From the NCBI GenBank assembly GCA_014155875.1, contig JACEFZ010014509.1:1-64000 (forward strand): 64,000 nt of DNA. Reading direction: 5' to 3'. This document shows positions 11,167 through 21,494 of this stretch, piece by piece. Numbering within the stretch: position 1 is the stretch's first letter; each line of letters begins with the position of its first letter. The notes under the pieces are model-generated. The model worked only from the letters and a program-made list of their open reading frames with translations, searched no databases and was not told the DNA's origin. The DNA is from Cepaea nemoralis. Lineage: Eukaryota > Mollusca > Gastropoda > Stylommatophora > Helicidae. The translations under genes and the position numbers were made by a program.

Positions 11167-13503
11167 TCATCCTCGTTGCACATCGAACCATTCAGTCCAT
11201 AAGTGCTCGGATCCCTTCCTCAGCAAATCCCGCAGCGTGTAGCGGCTAACGACGCCAGTTCTGTGTTGGTTTATCAATCTTCTTTGGCTTCCTGCGTAGT
11301 GTTCTTGTTTGGCCACCCCTCTTTTAATTTGCTGCTCCTGCAGTCTGGCCATTGTTGTAGATTCACAGTCATCACTTGGTTCTCGCAAAAGTCTCACTTC
11401 TCGTAGAGCATTCAGAATGTCAGCCTGGTCCATGGCGCGTCCGCCCTCCACAGTAGCCTCACCTGCGAGCTTGTCAGCCCGCTCATTTCCTTGTACTCCC
11501 GCATGACCTGGCACGAAGATGAAACTAATCTTTGCCAGCCGAGACCGCTTCAGAGGCAGCAACCATTCTCTTCGGATCGACCCCTCCTCTATCCTCTTGA
11601 TCATGTTCATTGAGTCGCTAAGGAAATAAGCCCTAGTGAATGTCTGTGTCTCGAGCCATGTTATTGCTTTACTTACTGCCATGACTTCCATGGTCAGGCT
11701 ACTTGTGGTTTCAGTGAAAGCACCAGAGTCCTCCTTCACAATTCTCCCTCCGGCCCGAGCTGTAAAGGCCCATGAGCTTCTCACATGTCGGACGACCGAC
11801 CCATCTGTGTAGATGACCGCGTCACCGTCTAGCGAATTCTCGAAAATCAACGCTTGTACTTCAGCCTCAACAGCAGCCGGATTTTCTTGTCTGCATTTTC
11901 TATCTAGTTGGATGCAAACTGAAAAGGATGTGCAGAAGTCTGTGGGCACTTGCACCCACTCCTCGTCAGGTTCTAAGTCCTCAAGTGAACACACCTGTTG
12001 AAGAATGTCTTCGCCTTGACCCATCCACGACCGTCCTCTTTTTAACCTGCTGCCCTTCACCTTCCTAATTTCACTATGCAGTGGATGTTGTGTGTTTGCG
12101 TTAATTCTGAGGTAGGCGCGTGCCCTGGAAACTTGTATTCTCTCTTCAATGGTTGGAAAATCAAGAAGGTAGCGCATCGCCCTGCATGCTGTATATCTTG
12201 TACATCCAAGAATAATGCGCATAGCTTCATTCTGTATCCTTTCCATCCTTTCTATCTGCTTATGGCTGAGAGTCAGGATTGCCATTGCATACTCCAAAAC
12301 AGACATGACCAGCCCCTCGTACAGAAGACATAGATGGCGCTGCTCACAGTTTGCTGCCGCCATCACCCGCATCGCTGCCAAACCCCGCTTGGCCTTTGTT
12401 ATCACCTGGTCTATTTGCACATTATAAGCAAGGCTTCGATCAAACCGTATCCCCAGGTAATTCATTGCCTGCGTTCTTTCCACCGTCTCTGAACACAGCA
12501 TTACAGTTGGTGTTGGATTGTTGACAATATGATTATTCAACGAGAACCAAGTCACTGTTGCCTTTGTTGGGTTGACCATTGCCCCAGCTTCATCACACCA
12601 AGTACTTATGCGATTGAGTTCGGTTTGTAGTTCCACAGCAACCTCCTCTCTATCCTTACCCTGACGATACACTAAAACATCATCGGCATATGACAATGTC
12701 CTGCCAGGTCCAGTGATCTGCTCACTGGTGATTCTCACTGTGTAGGCGTTGAACAGTACCGGAGATAATGGTGATCCCTGTGGTAGGCCAGGATATATTG
12801 TTGTTGGTTCCGAAGTCCAACTGCCACATCTAAAAACTACTTTCCGTTGGTAGAGGGCTGCAGCGATCCAACTAAGGAGGAATGGACTTACTTTTAGTTC
12901 AAGAAGCTGAAACATTAAAAAATCCAGTGGTACTCTGTTGTATGCGTCCTCAAGATCAATCGCTGCAGCAACGGTTTCAGTGCCTGAGTGGAAACCTTCA
13001 TAGACATCATGGGCAAAGACTGCTGCATTGGTCCAGGTTTCTCTTTTTGGGCGGTACCCACCCAGGGTAGGTGGGAAAACACCTTGCCTCTCTAGTTGGC
13101 TTGATATTTTCCTGGCAATTACCTTCTCCAGCAGCTTGCCTATTGTATTCTGCATGGTTATAATTCGATATCCCTGAATTTTTTTGTGGTCTTTGTCAGG
13201 CTTCGGCAAGGGAATCAGATAGCTGTGTAACCATTCCTCCTTTATGCTAACACTCCCTATACTGTTGTTGTACATGTCTGCTAGTTTCTCTAGCTCATTG
13301 TCGGTACACCTATTTATGTCGTCGTATCTTATGCCATCAGGACCTGGAGCACTGTTTTTTGATCGTCGAAGCACAGCCTTGATTTCTTTCACTGCCACTG
13401 TGTCTTCCTCCGAAGTGTTCTGGGCCTTGCATCTGTCTGAGGTGACCTCCTTGGCCAGATTTCGGCCTCCCATGTCTGTCTGGTTGCCCTGCTCAAGGTA
13501 GCG
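11167..13503 (-). CDS. LINE ORF, C-terminal part: reverse transcriptase and RNase H
   Basis: This is in the same frame as the endonuclease and separated from it by one TAA; the first Met codon is at 13473. Numbered from that Met (768 residues), RT motifs include SAPGPDGI (41-48), AIDLEDAYN (Asp173), GLPQGSPLSPVLFNAY (229-244) and SYADD (261-265, catalytic Asp264 and Asp265). RNase H follows with YTDGS (Asp557), TMEVMA (Glu596), LSDS (Asp620) and GHAGVQGNERADKLA (His657, Asp666), so all catalytic residues are present. The protein copies element RNA at the nicked target. The stop codon lies about 27 bp before the CTAA tail, so the 3' UTR is extremely short. The ORF has no other stop or frameshift. 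Confidence 0.92.
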   Translation of the reverse strand, partial: RYLEQGNQTDMGGRNLAKEVTSDRCKAQNTSEEDTVAVKEIKAVLRRSKNSAPGPDGIRYDDINRCTDNELEKLADMYNNSIGSVSIKEEWLHSYLIPLPKPDKDHKKIQGYRIITMQNTIGKLLEKVIARKISSQLERQGVFPPTLGGYRPKRETWTNAAVFAHDVYEGFHSGTETVAAAIDLEDAYNRVPLDFLMFQLLELKVSPFLLSWIAAALYQRKVVFRCGSWTSEPTTIYPGLPQGSPLSPVLFNAYTVRITSEQITGPGRTLSYADDVLVYRQGKDREEVAVELQTELNRISTWCDEAGAMVNPTKATVTWFSLNNHIVNNPTPTVMLCSETVERTQAMNYLGIRFDRSLAYNVQIDQVITKAKRGLAAMRVMAAANCEQRHLCLLYEGLVMSVLEYAMAILTLSHKQIERMERIQNEAMRIILGCTRYTACRAMRYLLDFPTIEERIQVSRARAYLRINANTQHPLHSEIRKVKGSRLKRGRSWMGQGEDILQQVCSLEDLEPDEEWVQVPTDFCTSFSVCIQLDRKCRQENPAAVEAEVQALIFENSLDGDAVIYTDGSVVRHVRSSWAFTARAGGRIVKEDSGAFTETTSSLTMEVMAVSKAITWLETQTFTRAYFLSDSMNMIKRIEEGSIRREWLLPLKRSRLAKISFIFVPGHAGVQGNERADKLAGEATVEGGRAMDQADILNALREVRLLREPSDDCESTTMARLQEQQIKRGVAKQEHYAGSQRRLINQHRTGVVSRYTLRDLLRKGSEHLWTEWFDVQRG

Positions 13504-14820
13504 TTAAAAGAGGGCTTTGCCCTTGTCCTCGTCAGTCCTCTGCCAGGTGAGGTCAGCACCTTGGAAGTCTGAAATGCTCTTATTCTTGACTACACCACTC
13601 ATGCTTTTATGTAGTCGCCAGAACAATTTCAGTGACTTGTCTGTGCTTACTCTTTGACACACCTCTGCCCATTTTTCGCTTTTAACCACCTTGACCAGTT
13701 TTTTGAAATAGCTTACTTTTGTGTGCATCTCTCTTTCTAAGTGCAAGCAGGGACTAGGATGACCAGCTCTGTTCTTCTTGGCATTTTGCCATCTGCTTAC
13801 AGCACTACGCTTATCCACCCAAGCCTTCTCCACCTCGAAACTCCACCACGGTGGCTGCTCCCAGCTTTTTTTCCTGCCCTGAAACGTTCTGCGCTTGTCA
13901 CGTCTTATTTTACTCACCACATCTTGCCCTGTACTGTCATACTGGAACGTCTTTACCTTTAGCTTGTGCTGCCTGGTTTTGCCTTTCTCCACCAATATGC
14001 TGCACGGGTGGTGGTCGCTGCCATGGTGTCCTAGGACACCCCATCTACACACTGTAGTGAGTGAAGGTGAAACTAGCGCCAGATCAATAGCACTGTCCTC
14101 ATCGCCTGGACGGCTTGCTGTCCTGGTGACACAGCAACTGTTAATACAAACCAGGTCGATGGTTTCCAGTGCAGTCTCGAGCTCCTCCCCTTGTGTATTG
14201 GAGGAAGTGTTTCCCCATGCTCTGCCTTTAGCGTTGAAGTCACCACAGAAAATAACATTTCTCTCGTGGCCTAATATGCCACTTAAGCACTGCCACTTCT
14301 GGGCGTCCATACTCGCATTGCGGGCATAAATATTAACCAACACGAATGGTATACTGGAATGAACTCTCAACGCCTGTATTTGTATATCGTCACTGTCCCA
14401 ACTGGACATGTCTAGCTCTGACACCACCATGCTGTCGCGAACGAGAATCGCCGTTCCCAGATGTCGTCTGTTGTAGAAACATTTGAAGCCGGCAATTCGG
14501 AGTAGCTGATCGCCCAGTCTCGTCTCCTGGAGTGCTACAATGTCGTTCCTGTAAACTAGGGTTTCTAAAATAGAGCCCCGTTGTTTTACACTGGCACAGT
14601 TCCAATATAGAATACGGATGTTCCTGAGTCCTAGACGGTGACACTTGAGTCTAAAACGCCTCAAACCACCGCGCTTACCTTGCTTCTTTGTCCCTGCGCG
14701 TCTACCACGCCGCTTCGTTATGTTGACTGCTGAGCGCTCGGAAAAAACACGTTCTTCCGCCATGTTGAAAAAACGTAAACACAGACTGCTGTTGAACCAC
14801 ACACGCTGCTGAAAATTCAC
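13504..14820 (-). CDS. LINE ORF, N-terminal part: APE-type endonuclease
   Basis: The 438-residue part encodes an exonuclease-endonuclease-phosphatase domain that nicks target DNA for target-primed reverse transcription. Visible motifs are WNCASV (Asn74), QET (Glu99), NIYAR (163-167), GDFNA (Asp194, Asn196), SAIDLALVS (Asp246) and GSDHHP (Asp269, His270), so the catalytic set is complete. Residues 36-60 are Lys/Arg-rich and could bind nucleic acid. Met20 (codon at 14763, context CAACATGGCGG) is a better start than Met1. The frame ends in TAA at 13504-13506, yet the same frame continues without further stop into the RT part. The TAA is therefore either a nonsense mutation or a readthrough site. 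Confidence 0.9.
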   Translation of the reverse strand: MNFQQRVWFNSSLCLRFFNMAEERVFSERSAVNITKRRGRRAGTKKQGKRGGLRRFRLKCHRLGLRNIRILYWNCASVKQRGSILETLVYRNDIVALQETRLGDQLLRIAGFKCFYNRRHLGTAILVRDSMVVSELDMSSWDSDDIQIQALRVHSSIPFVLVNIYARNASMDAQKWQCLSGILGHERNVIFCGDFNAKGRAWGNTSSNTQGEELETALETIDLVCINSCCVTRTASRPGDEDSAIDLALVSPSLTTVCRWGVLGHHGSDHHPCSILVEKGKTRQHKLKVKTFQYDSTGQDVVSKIRRDKRRTFQGRKKSWEQPPWWSFEVEKAWVDKRSAVSRWQNAKKNRAGHPSPCLHLEREMHTKVSYFKKLVKVVKSEKWAEVCQRVSTDKSLKLFWRLHKSMSGVVKNKSISDFQGADLTWQRTDEDKGKALF

Positions 14821-15004
14821 TCAAGGATGGCTTCGCTCGATGCACGAACTCCGTAGCACCCGCGCAGATCTTGAGTAGAAACTCCTGGTTTTACATCCTG
14901 GCTCACCAATTACACGCAAGAGATGAATAAATCCATCCCCTACGCGAAAAAGTTAACGAACACAAAACAACACGACCGTCCGTCGCCATCTTGAAACCGG
15001 AGGC

Positions 15005-15283
15005 GGGGATGTGTGTTTGGCTAGACGGTTGTGGGTGAGTGGGTGGAGGAGGATATGTGGGTGGATGATTGTTGGTGGGTTATGGGATGGGTGGGGTTAT
15101 GTGTGCTTGGGGAGATGTGGGGGATATGTGGTGGGTGGTAGATGTGTGCAGTTGGGGGTGGTTGTGGGTGTGGGGATGTGTGTGTGGGTGTGGGATGTTT
15201 GGGTGGGTGGGGAGTGTGTGTGTGGGTGGATGATTAGTTGGTTGGTTGATTGGTTTTGTGGTTGGTTAGGTGGATGGTTAGTT
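15005..15283. repeat. G-rich minisatellite, right part split by the LINE
   Basis: This continues the array at 10960-11139. It starts with the TSD copy GGGGATGTGT and ends where the reverse-oriented retroposon tail begins. Confidence 0.85.
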
Positions 15284-15480
15284 ACGAACAAACGAACAGA
15301 CTTTATTTTCAAAGGGTTAAGAATTGAGCACGCAGGCCCATCAGACATTCTGCCTTTCTTCTCTGTTTCCTCTCATACATTATTTCATTTAACATTACCT
15401 ATGAAGCTAATCTTAGATAACAAAAGAAGAATAATCATTAAAACGCATGAAAAATATTCATTAATACATGACTCACTTTA
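15284..15480 (-). mobile_element. Retroposon 3' end, reverse orientation
   Basis: Read on the minus strand, this has GGGCCTGCGTGC, ACCCTTTGAAAATAAAGTCT and a TTCG/TTTG tail, matching 7139-7225. The upstream part to about 15480 has no recognised coding content and may be 3' UTR or flank. Confidence 0.5.
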
Positions 15481-15715
15481 AAAAAAAAAAAAAGTTAATT
15501 AGATAAGATGTATATTTTCTTGCATTGCTGTTGAAGCTGGACATTTTGCTAGAACCCTACTTTTATGTATCCATTTCCTGTTATCTCCTTGTCGATGTTC
15601 ACAGAATGATCGGCGTATCATGGTCATATAACCCATCCATCTTTTGAAGCCAAAGGGCGGCTCTAATATCTGCCCGTCTTTCTACAAGTTAGCATTTCTT
15701 GCATGCTATTGTTTT

Positions 15716-15891
15716 TGTGTGTGTGTGTGTTTTATGTTTTGTTGTAGTCTTCATGTTCCTGGAACGTACACTTCTGCGTTGTTCATGTGTATTTATTGAA
15801 TCGTTTTGTTTTTCTTGTTCCGTTGAGAAAGATTTCGGTGACAACATTCATCTGTATCTATGTGTTGTTTATTCACTCATCGAGCTTCTAA

Positions 15892-15931
<40 letters not shown>

Positions 15932-15956
15932 GTTTATTCACTCATCGAGCTTCTAA

Positions 15957-16010
<54 letters not shown>

Positions 16011-16012
16011 GT
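15716..16012. repeat. (GT)n microsatellites with duplicated flank
   Basis: Three GT runs occur at about 15716, 15895 and 15960. TTTATTCACTCATCGAGCTT occurs before the second and third runs, so a unit of about 70 bp was duplicated together with its microsatellite. Confidence 0.9.
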
Positions 16013-16205
16013 TTTTTGTCCTCCAAGTAGTTGGGCAGTTGGCGTAGATTCTGAGCAAACACTTCATGCTGCTTAATTCAAGTGTTTCTTATATCTGCGC
16101 GTGGGAGTCAGATGTCAGCCTTGCAAACGAAGCGTTCGATTATCGGATATAAAACCACAATTCCTGACTTATATTCTATGGGGGAAGTTTGGGGTAAACA
16201 ACATG

Positions 16206-16375
16206 TATCCTGGGTCGGGACAAATGTATCTATACACATACCAGTAATCAGCTTCTGGGTCGGTCGCATGTATCTACACACATATCAGTCATCAGCCTCT
16301 GGGTGGGCACAAATGTATCAACACACATACCAGTAACCAACCACTGCCCTGGGTCGGAACAAATGTATCGGGGAA
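16206..16375. repeat. 45-bp minisatellite, about 4 copies
   Basis: GGGTCGG-like starts lie at 16212, 16257, 16301 and 16351. Units contain ATGTATC, ACACATA and CCAGTAATCAGC. Confidence 0.8.
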
Positions 16376-16599
16376 TCAAAGCCGTATTGAGGCGGACTTG
16401 TAAAATGTGACCTGATCGACCCAGCCTCAAGCGGGTACCAGGAAATGTCCAGTGAGGTAAAAGCGACCGGTCTGATACTGACCACGTGATCACCCAGCGA
16501 CGGCTGATTGGTTTATGACAACATAGCTCAGGCACCATATACCCAGAGCGCTGTATAGCGGGTAGACGGGACCTTTACAATGGCTGATGTATACTGTGA

Positions 16600-16940
16600 A
16601 CTACATTTCGGAGAAAAAATGGCGTGGCTGGCTAGAAAACATCTAGAAACGGAACGACGACATCTAGGAATTTAGACTTTGTAAGCTAACATCTGGTTGG
16701 AATAGTGACTGCCGCTTCCATCAAGGATGAACTGCATGTTTCGTATAGGACCTTTTCGTGTTGGCATTCTGGCGACGGCATTATGTACAGTGACAGTTTT
16801 TACATCTCTCCGAGGTTGTTTTGTTGCGTGAACTGCATTTCGGGGGATAGAATGGCGTGGCTAACATGGGGCAGTGGGGAATATTGTATGTGATATTCAC
16901 TGCCACAGCAACGGAGCATAATGGGGACCACCCTTTGCTG
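16600..16940 (+). mobile_element. Decayed copy of the 654-bp non-autonomous retroelement
   Basis: Several blocks match the minus strand of 61849-62502: GTGTTGGCATTCTGGCG with GGCATTATG, and a longer block from CAGTGGGGA through GTGATATTCACTGCC to GAGCATAATGGGGAC. The 3' end runs into the 28-bp minisatellite and no CTAA tail remains. An internal partial duplication places GTGAACTNCATTTCGG at 16597 and 16828. Confidence 0.6.
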
Positions 16941-17515
16941 TGATGTTAGAACCACGACTGAACTGATGTGATGTTAGAACCGCGACTGAACTGATGTGAT
17001 GTTAGAACCTCGACTGAACTGATGTGATGTTAGAACCGCGACTGAACTGATGTGATGTTAGAACCGCGGCTGAACTGATGTGATGTTAGAACTGCCACTG
17101 AACTGATGTGATGTTAGAGCCGCGACTGAACTGATGTGATGTTAGAACCACGACTGATGTGATGTTAGAACCGCGACTGAACTGATGTGATGTTAGAACC
17201 GCGACTGAACTGATGTGATGTTAGAACCGCGACTGATGTGGTGTTAGAACCGCGACTGAACTGATGTGATGTTAGAACCGCAACTGAACTGATGTGATGT
17301 TAGAACCGCGACTGGTGTGATGTTAGAACCGCAACTGAACTGATGTGATGTTAGAACCGCGACTGAACTGATGTGATGTTAGAACCGCGACTGAACTGAT
17401 GTGATGTTAGAACCGCGACTGAACTGATGTGATGTTAGAACCGCGACTGAACTGATGTCATGTTAGAACCGCGACTGAAAAGTTGTGATGTTAGAACCGC
17501 GACTGAACTGAACTG
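16941..17515. repeat. 28-bp minisatellite, about 20 copies
   Basis: The unit is AACTGATGTGATGTTAGAAC plus CGCGACTG. Several units lack a 5-bp AACTG and are 23 bp. It starts exactly where the retroelement copy ends, and GATGTTAGAACC may have been the seed. Confidence 0.93.
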
Positions 17516-17856
17516 AATTGATGTATACTATACCGGCGCTGTGACGAAATTGGCAATTCGTAATCCCACATTCTGCGTTCGAAACACAGCTGTGGGCGAT
17601 TTGGCAGCAGGTTGGCTTGTGCTGGTTTCCATAGAATGGTATGAGTGTCTGTCGTTCAGAAAGCAATGGCAAACAATTGAGAGTAAACTTGTCAAGAAAT
17701 CACAGCCAAAACATGCTGAGGTTAATTGCGATGTCATATAAAGGATATGCAACTAACTTTATGTATACTTATCTCATCATCTCATCGTGTTCCTCTTGTA
17801 CCTTGCGGTGTGTAGGTGAAGTATAAACAGTGGGAGAGCGCCCGATTATTGGCTTC
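17516..17856. other. Sequence between minisatellite and hAT element
   Basis: No gene is seen. The stretch GTCGTTCAGAAA with CAATGGCAAAC is also found at 24777-24797, after another LINE 3' fragment, so this is probably part of the same retroposon family. A B-box-like GCGTTCGAAAC at about 17575 hints at a tRNA-derived piece but is weak. Confidence 0.35.
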
Positions 17857-17864
17857 CATCCATC

Positions 17865-19973
17865 CAGGGCTGGATTAACCATTAGGCAAACAAGGCACGT
17901 GCCTAGGGCACCAAGCATTTGGGGGGCACCACAAATCCTCAAGAAAAATGTGTATATTGTCCCGGTAGCGTAATTTCATGGCATAAGCAAATCACAAATG
18001 TAATATTGAATCGCACATTATGGAAATTATCTAGGGTTGCTGGAGTTGGTCAATCAGTTTGATCCATTTTTAGCATCACACATTGCGAAATATGGAAATT
18101 CTGGAAAAGGAAATCCTTCTTATTTATCCAAAACTATATGTGAAGAACTGATTGAAATTATGTCCCAAAAAGTCCATGCAGTAATTGTACATGAAGTAAA
18201 GGCTTCCGGTTATTTCAGCTTGTCAGTAGATTCAACACTTGATATTTCACATATAGATCAGTTAAGCGTTGTTCTTCGATATGTGGTAGATGGAGAGCCC
18301 ATTGAGCGCTTTTTGACTTTCTTGGAGCTGCAAAGTCACGCCGGTGAAGCTATGGCTAAGCAAGTGTTGCAGTACTTACGTGAAGCTTGCAATATTGATT
18401 TTTCGAAATGCAGAGGTCAGTCCTACGACAACGCAGCTAATATGTCTGGGTGCTACAAGGGCATGCAGAAAAAAAATTCTAGAAGAAAATGAGTTTGCTA
18501 TATACATACCCTGTGCTGCCCTTTCACTAAATCTGGTAGGCAGAAGTGCCGTTGACTCTTGTTTAGAGGCAGTAAATTTCTTCCATACAGTGCAACTGAT
18601 CTATACTTTTTTCTCAGCTTCAACCAAAAGATGGAAGATTCTGAAAGGATGCCTTGTGAATGAAAAGCTGGTAAAGTCTCTTTCCGATACTAGATGGGAA
18701 GCACATGCTGTTGCAACTGAAGCCATTCTAATGTCTCATCCTTAGATTATAGAAGCGTTAGAATGTTTACAAGAAGACCAGTCACAGAAGGGGGACACCA
18801 GAAGAGAAGCAGAAAACATTGCAAAGAAGATGCAAGAATTTGAATTTGCTTTCATGCTTGTCTTTTGGGAAGAAGTGTTAAACATTTTCACAGGGTCAGT
18901 CAAGCTCTACAAAATGAGTACGTGAACTTGAAAACGTGTGCTGATTTGTATTCTTCACTAGCAGATCACTTGCATGAATCTAGGAATGAATTTGAAAGAT
19001 TTGAAGAAGCTGCCCCCCCCCCAAAAAAAAAATAACACCAGGTGTGGATTATAAGTCAACTTTGACCCGTAATCGTAAACGAAAGACAGTGGTCATTGAT
19101 GGTGATGCCCCTGAGGTATCTCAGAATGCCAGAGACAAATTTCGTATATCTGCTTTCTACACCATTGTTGACAAACTTGAGACAAGAGATGAGTAGACGA
19201 GGACAGGTATATAATGATCTAGCAGTTCGATTTTCTTGTTTGGTCGATGTACCACAAACATCTCAGTGTTGTGAAGGACTAATAAATACTTATCCTGAAG
19301 ATCTGAACAATAATTTATATACTGAACTACAACAGTTCCACTCATATATTCGCCACAAGTTTCGTGCATCAAAATCTGACAACAACACGTTCAGTCATGC
19401 AGAACTCTACAAAGTAATAGAGACAACATCGAGTGTGCTTTTCCAAATGTAGAAATCGCCTTGCGCATATTTTAAACATTAATGGTTACGAACTGTTCAA
19501 CTGAGCGCTCTTTTTCTCAGTTGAAACGTACAAAAAATCCAAGTAGATCGACAATGAAACAAGAAAGGCTTGAAAGTCTGCTGATGATTGAGGCAGACTT
19601 GTTGCGCAAAATTAACTTTGATGATGTACTTAAAAACTTTGCCAGACGTAAATCTAGAAAAAAGAACTTTAAAATGTAAATGTGTGCTCTCTCTGACTTT
19701 CTTATCTATCAAAAAAGTTACGGTATTTTTGTCTACTACTATTACAAAATTAATTAACTATTAATTTTAATACAGAAATACCTTATTGTAGGTTTTATAT
19801 GCATGATAGTAGTACAAACATATGTGTTTACATTTCACAACTGTTTTTCTTTGTTAGTTTTTTGCATAATATTGAACATACCAGCAGTCAGTGGAGGATC
19901 GGGGGCCCGGGGCAGTAGGGGGCACCCATGTGGGTTTGTGCCTAGGGCACCAAGATGGATTAATCCGGCCCTG
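17865..19973 (+). mobile_element. hAT DNA transposon with intact ends
   Basis: The terminal inverted repeats begin CAGGGCTGGATTAAC at the left and, reverse-complemented, CAGGGCCGGATTAAT at the right. The 8-bp TSD CATCCATC is exact at 17857-17864 and 19974-19981. Both features are diagnostic of hAT. A quasi-palindromic GTGCCTAGGGCACCAAG occurs near both ends in the same orientation (17899-17915 and 19938-19954). The element is 2109 bp and its transposase is broken. It landed in the GATG tail of a LINE fragment. Confidence 0.93.
18022..19679 (+). pseudogene. hAT transposase remnant (DUF4371/ZMYM-like type)
   Basis: The transposase is spread over three frames. The first part (18037-18492) has a catalytic-type segment with FSLSVDSTLDISHIDQLSVV and CRGQSYDNAANMSG, typical of DUF4371-type hAT proteins. 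A frameshift falls at the A8 run near 18470, after which the frame reads IPCAALSLNLVG and LSDTRWEAHA up to a stop at 18743. Middle fragments around 19100-19450 include a Lys/Pro-rich region after a C-run/A-run at 19013-19033. The C-terminal fragment 19482-19679 carries the hAT dimerisation motif, NCSTERSFSQLKRTKNPSRS. The N-terminal zinc finger usual in the family is absent. It cannot encode an active transposase. Confidence 0.88.
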
Positions 19974-19981
19974 CATCCATC

Positions 19982-20365
19982 CATCATGTGCCATGCCGGT
20001 AAGCGTAGGCGGTCATGTTTTGCCATCTCACTCGATCACCAGAGTCGTGGATCAGCTCCGTGTTTCTGTCTCGACCATACCACGAAGCCAAGCCATCCAG
20101 GTATTTGCCTCTAGGTCTTCCCCTTGGTCTGTTCCCCCCAATCTTGCCAGTTGTCACCAAGTTCTCCAATTTATTTCTTCTCATAACATGCCCAAAAAAA
20201 TTTGACTATCTGCGTTTAATGTCTCTAATCAGTTTACGATCTTCATTTGTTTCTTGTGGGACTTGTTCTTTGGTCTTTCTGGCTGTCCATGGTATTCTTT
20301 ACATTTTCCTCAGAAACCACATTTCTGCAGCCATCAGATGTTTTTCAGCTTGACTGCTCATTGTC
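19982..20365 (-). pseudogene. LINE reverse-transcriptase C-terminal fragment (copy 1)
   Basis: On the minus strand it starts with SQAEKHLMA and continues through a region equal to the copy at 24395-24725. It ends in MRRNKLENLVTTGKIGG, GRPRGKYLDGLASW and a final HGT followed by ATGATGGATG. This is the usual C-terminal tail and GATG tail of 5'-truncated LINE copies in invertebrates. The hAT element is inserted exactly in the tail. Confidence 0.7.
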
Positions 20366-20537
20366 CAAGCTCTTAACCTACTCCTCTGTGCCTTGACTCC
20401 ACAGCACAGGGGAAGGTGACCACCAGTAGTCATGGGTGGACCCCCTCGAGGCAGGGGGCACTATCGCCGCCTGATGGGACTTCACGGGATTAGCACCATA
20501 ACGATTAATTTTAATTTGTGACATCATGAATTAAGTT

Positions 20538-20773
20538 ACGTTGCACTGCTTTGTCAAGCCTGTGGCTCAGTACATCCGATTTCGACAAGCATTTATTCGG
20601 GATGCTTTCCCTAGCCTTTGACTGTCCCCAGTCTACCTACAAGGCAGCAGGTTTCACGTTGCACTGCTTTGTCAAGCCTGTGGCTCAGTACATCCGATTT
20701 CGACAAGCATGTATTTGGGGTGCTTTCCCTAGCCTTTGACTGTCCCCAGTCTACCTACAAGGCAACAGGTTTG
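20538..20773. repeat. 118-bp tandem duplication
   Basis: ACGTTGCACTGCTTTGTCAA starts at 20538 and 20656. The two copies differ at a few positions. Confidence 0.92.
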
Positions 20774-21494
20774 TGTGTCACTTGGTCTGGTCCCTCTCCC
20801 TTGACCTGTCCGACATGGGTGGCCCTACCAGTAGCTGTGCTACCGTCGGCATAGCTCTTGGGGTCATTGGAACACTCAAGCCCCTCTACCTCGTCAAGGT
20901 GGACACACAGCAGAGGGGGTACAGGTTAAATCACATAAATCATATTGTAAAGCATGGAAGATCAGATAAATCATGATAGTTTAGGATCACGTGTATAGCA
21001 TGGAAGATGTCTAGCACCATATACCCAGTGACAAGACAGATATAGGGAACTCTGGTGCTTTCAGGAAAGTTGTTAAATTGATGCCAATAGATAGGTGGGT
21101 CAATAGTTTACACCCCAACTGAACATTGGCTCAGAGACTGTGTCACAGTACATGAAGAAGAGTGCTGGTCAGGACGTCTTCAGTCCAAGAAGATGTACCA
21201 TAGCCATCAAGTGCTGAAGAAAGACATGGCCCACTTTATCAGAGGAGAAGGCGTGCCGTCGGCCAATCGGCCCGGAACCTCGATGTCTGCCTTCACGGAC
21301 GTTCAGGCTATGGGACACAAACTTCTAGAGTACCGTCGACCACTCGGCCCGGACCCTCGATGTCTGCCTTCACGGACTCAGACTACCAGACACAGCAGAC
21401 TGGTTCACGGAGAAAGGTCTCTCCATCTCAGTCAGTTTCAGTTAGGGCGGGGCCCGAGCCACTGTCACCGGCACCAGGCTTATAGGTGATGGGT
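20774..21494. other. Unique stretch with a 77-bp duplication
   Basis: No gene is recognised. CCGTCGNCCANTCGGCCCGGA starts at 21256 and 21333, and each copy is followed by CCTCGATGTCTGCCTTCACG. The text CCTTCACGNGGAC is shared with the 58-bp satellite that follows, so this may be divergent array edge. Confidence 0.5.

Larger units (their letters stand above)
11140..15004 (-). mobile_element. LINE (I/Ingi-like: endonuclease, RT, RNase H), near full length
   Basis: This non-LTR retrotransposon lies on the minus strand. Its 5' end is at 15004 and its 3' end at 11140, where it finishes in a (CTAA)n tail after the RNase H-containing ORF. Direct copies of GGGGATGTGT at 11130-11139 and 15005-15014 are a 10-bp TSD. 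The body is 3865 bp. It has a 5' UTR of about 240 bp if translation starts at 14763. No separate ORF1 is visible; instead the single ORF starts with a Lys/Arg-rich segment. An endonuclease-RT-RNase H protein without a visible ORF1 fits the I/Ingi side of the LINE tree, but the exact clade needs a phylogeny. One in-frame TAA is the only obvious lesion, so insertion was fairly recent. Confidence 0.9.

Noticed and set aside
17533..17600. Possible tRNA gene or tRNA-derived SINE head
   Set aside because: A B-box-like GTTCGAAAC is present but no convincing A box or cloverleaf could be folded by eye.
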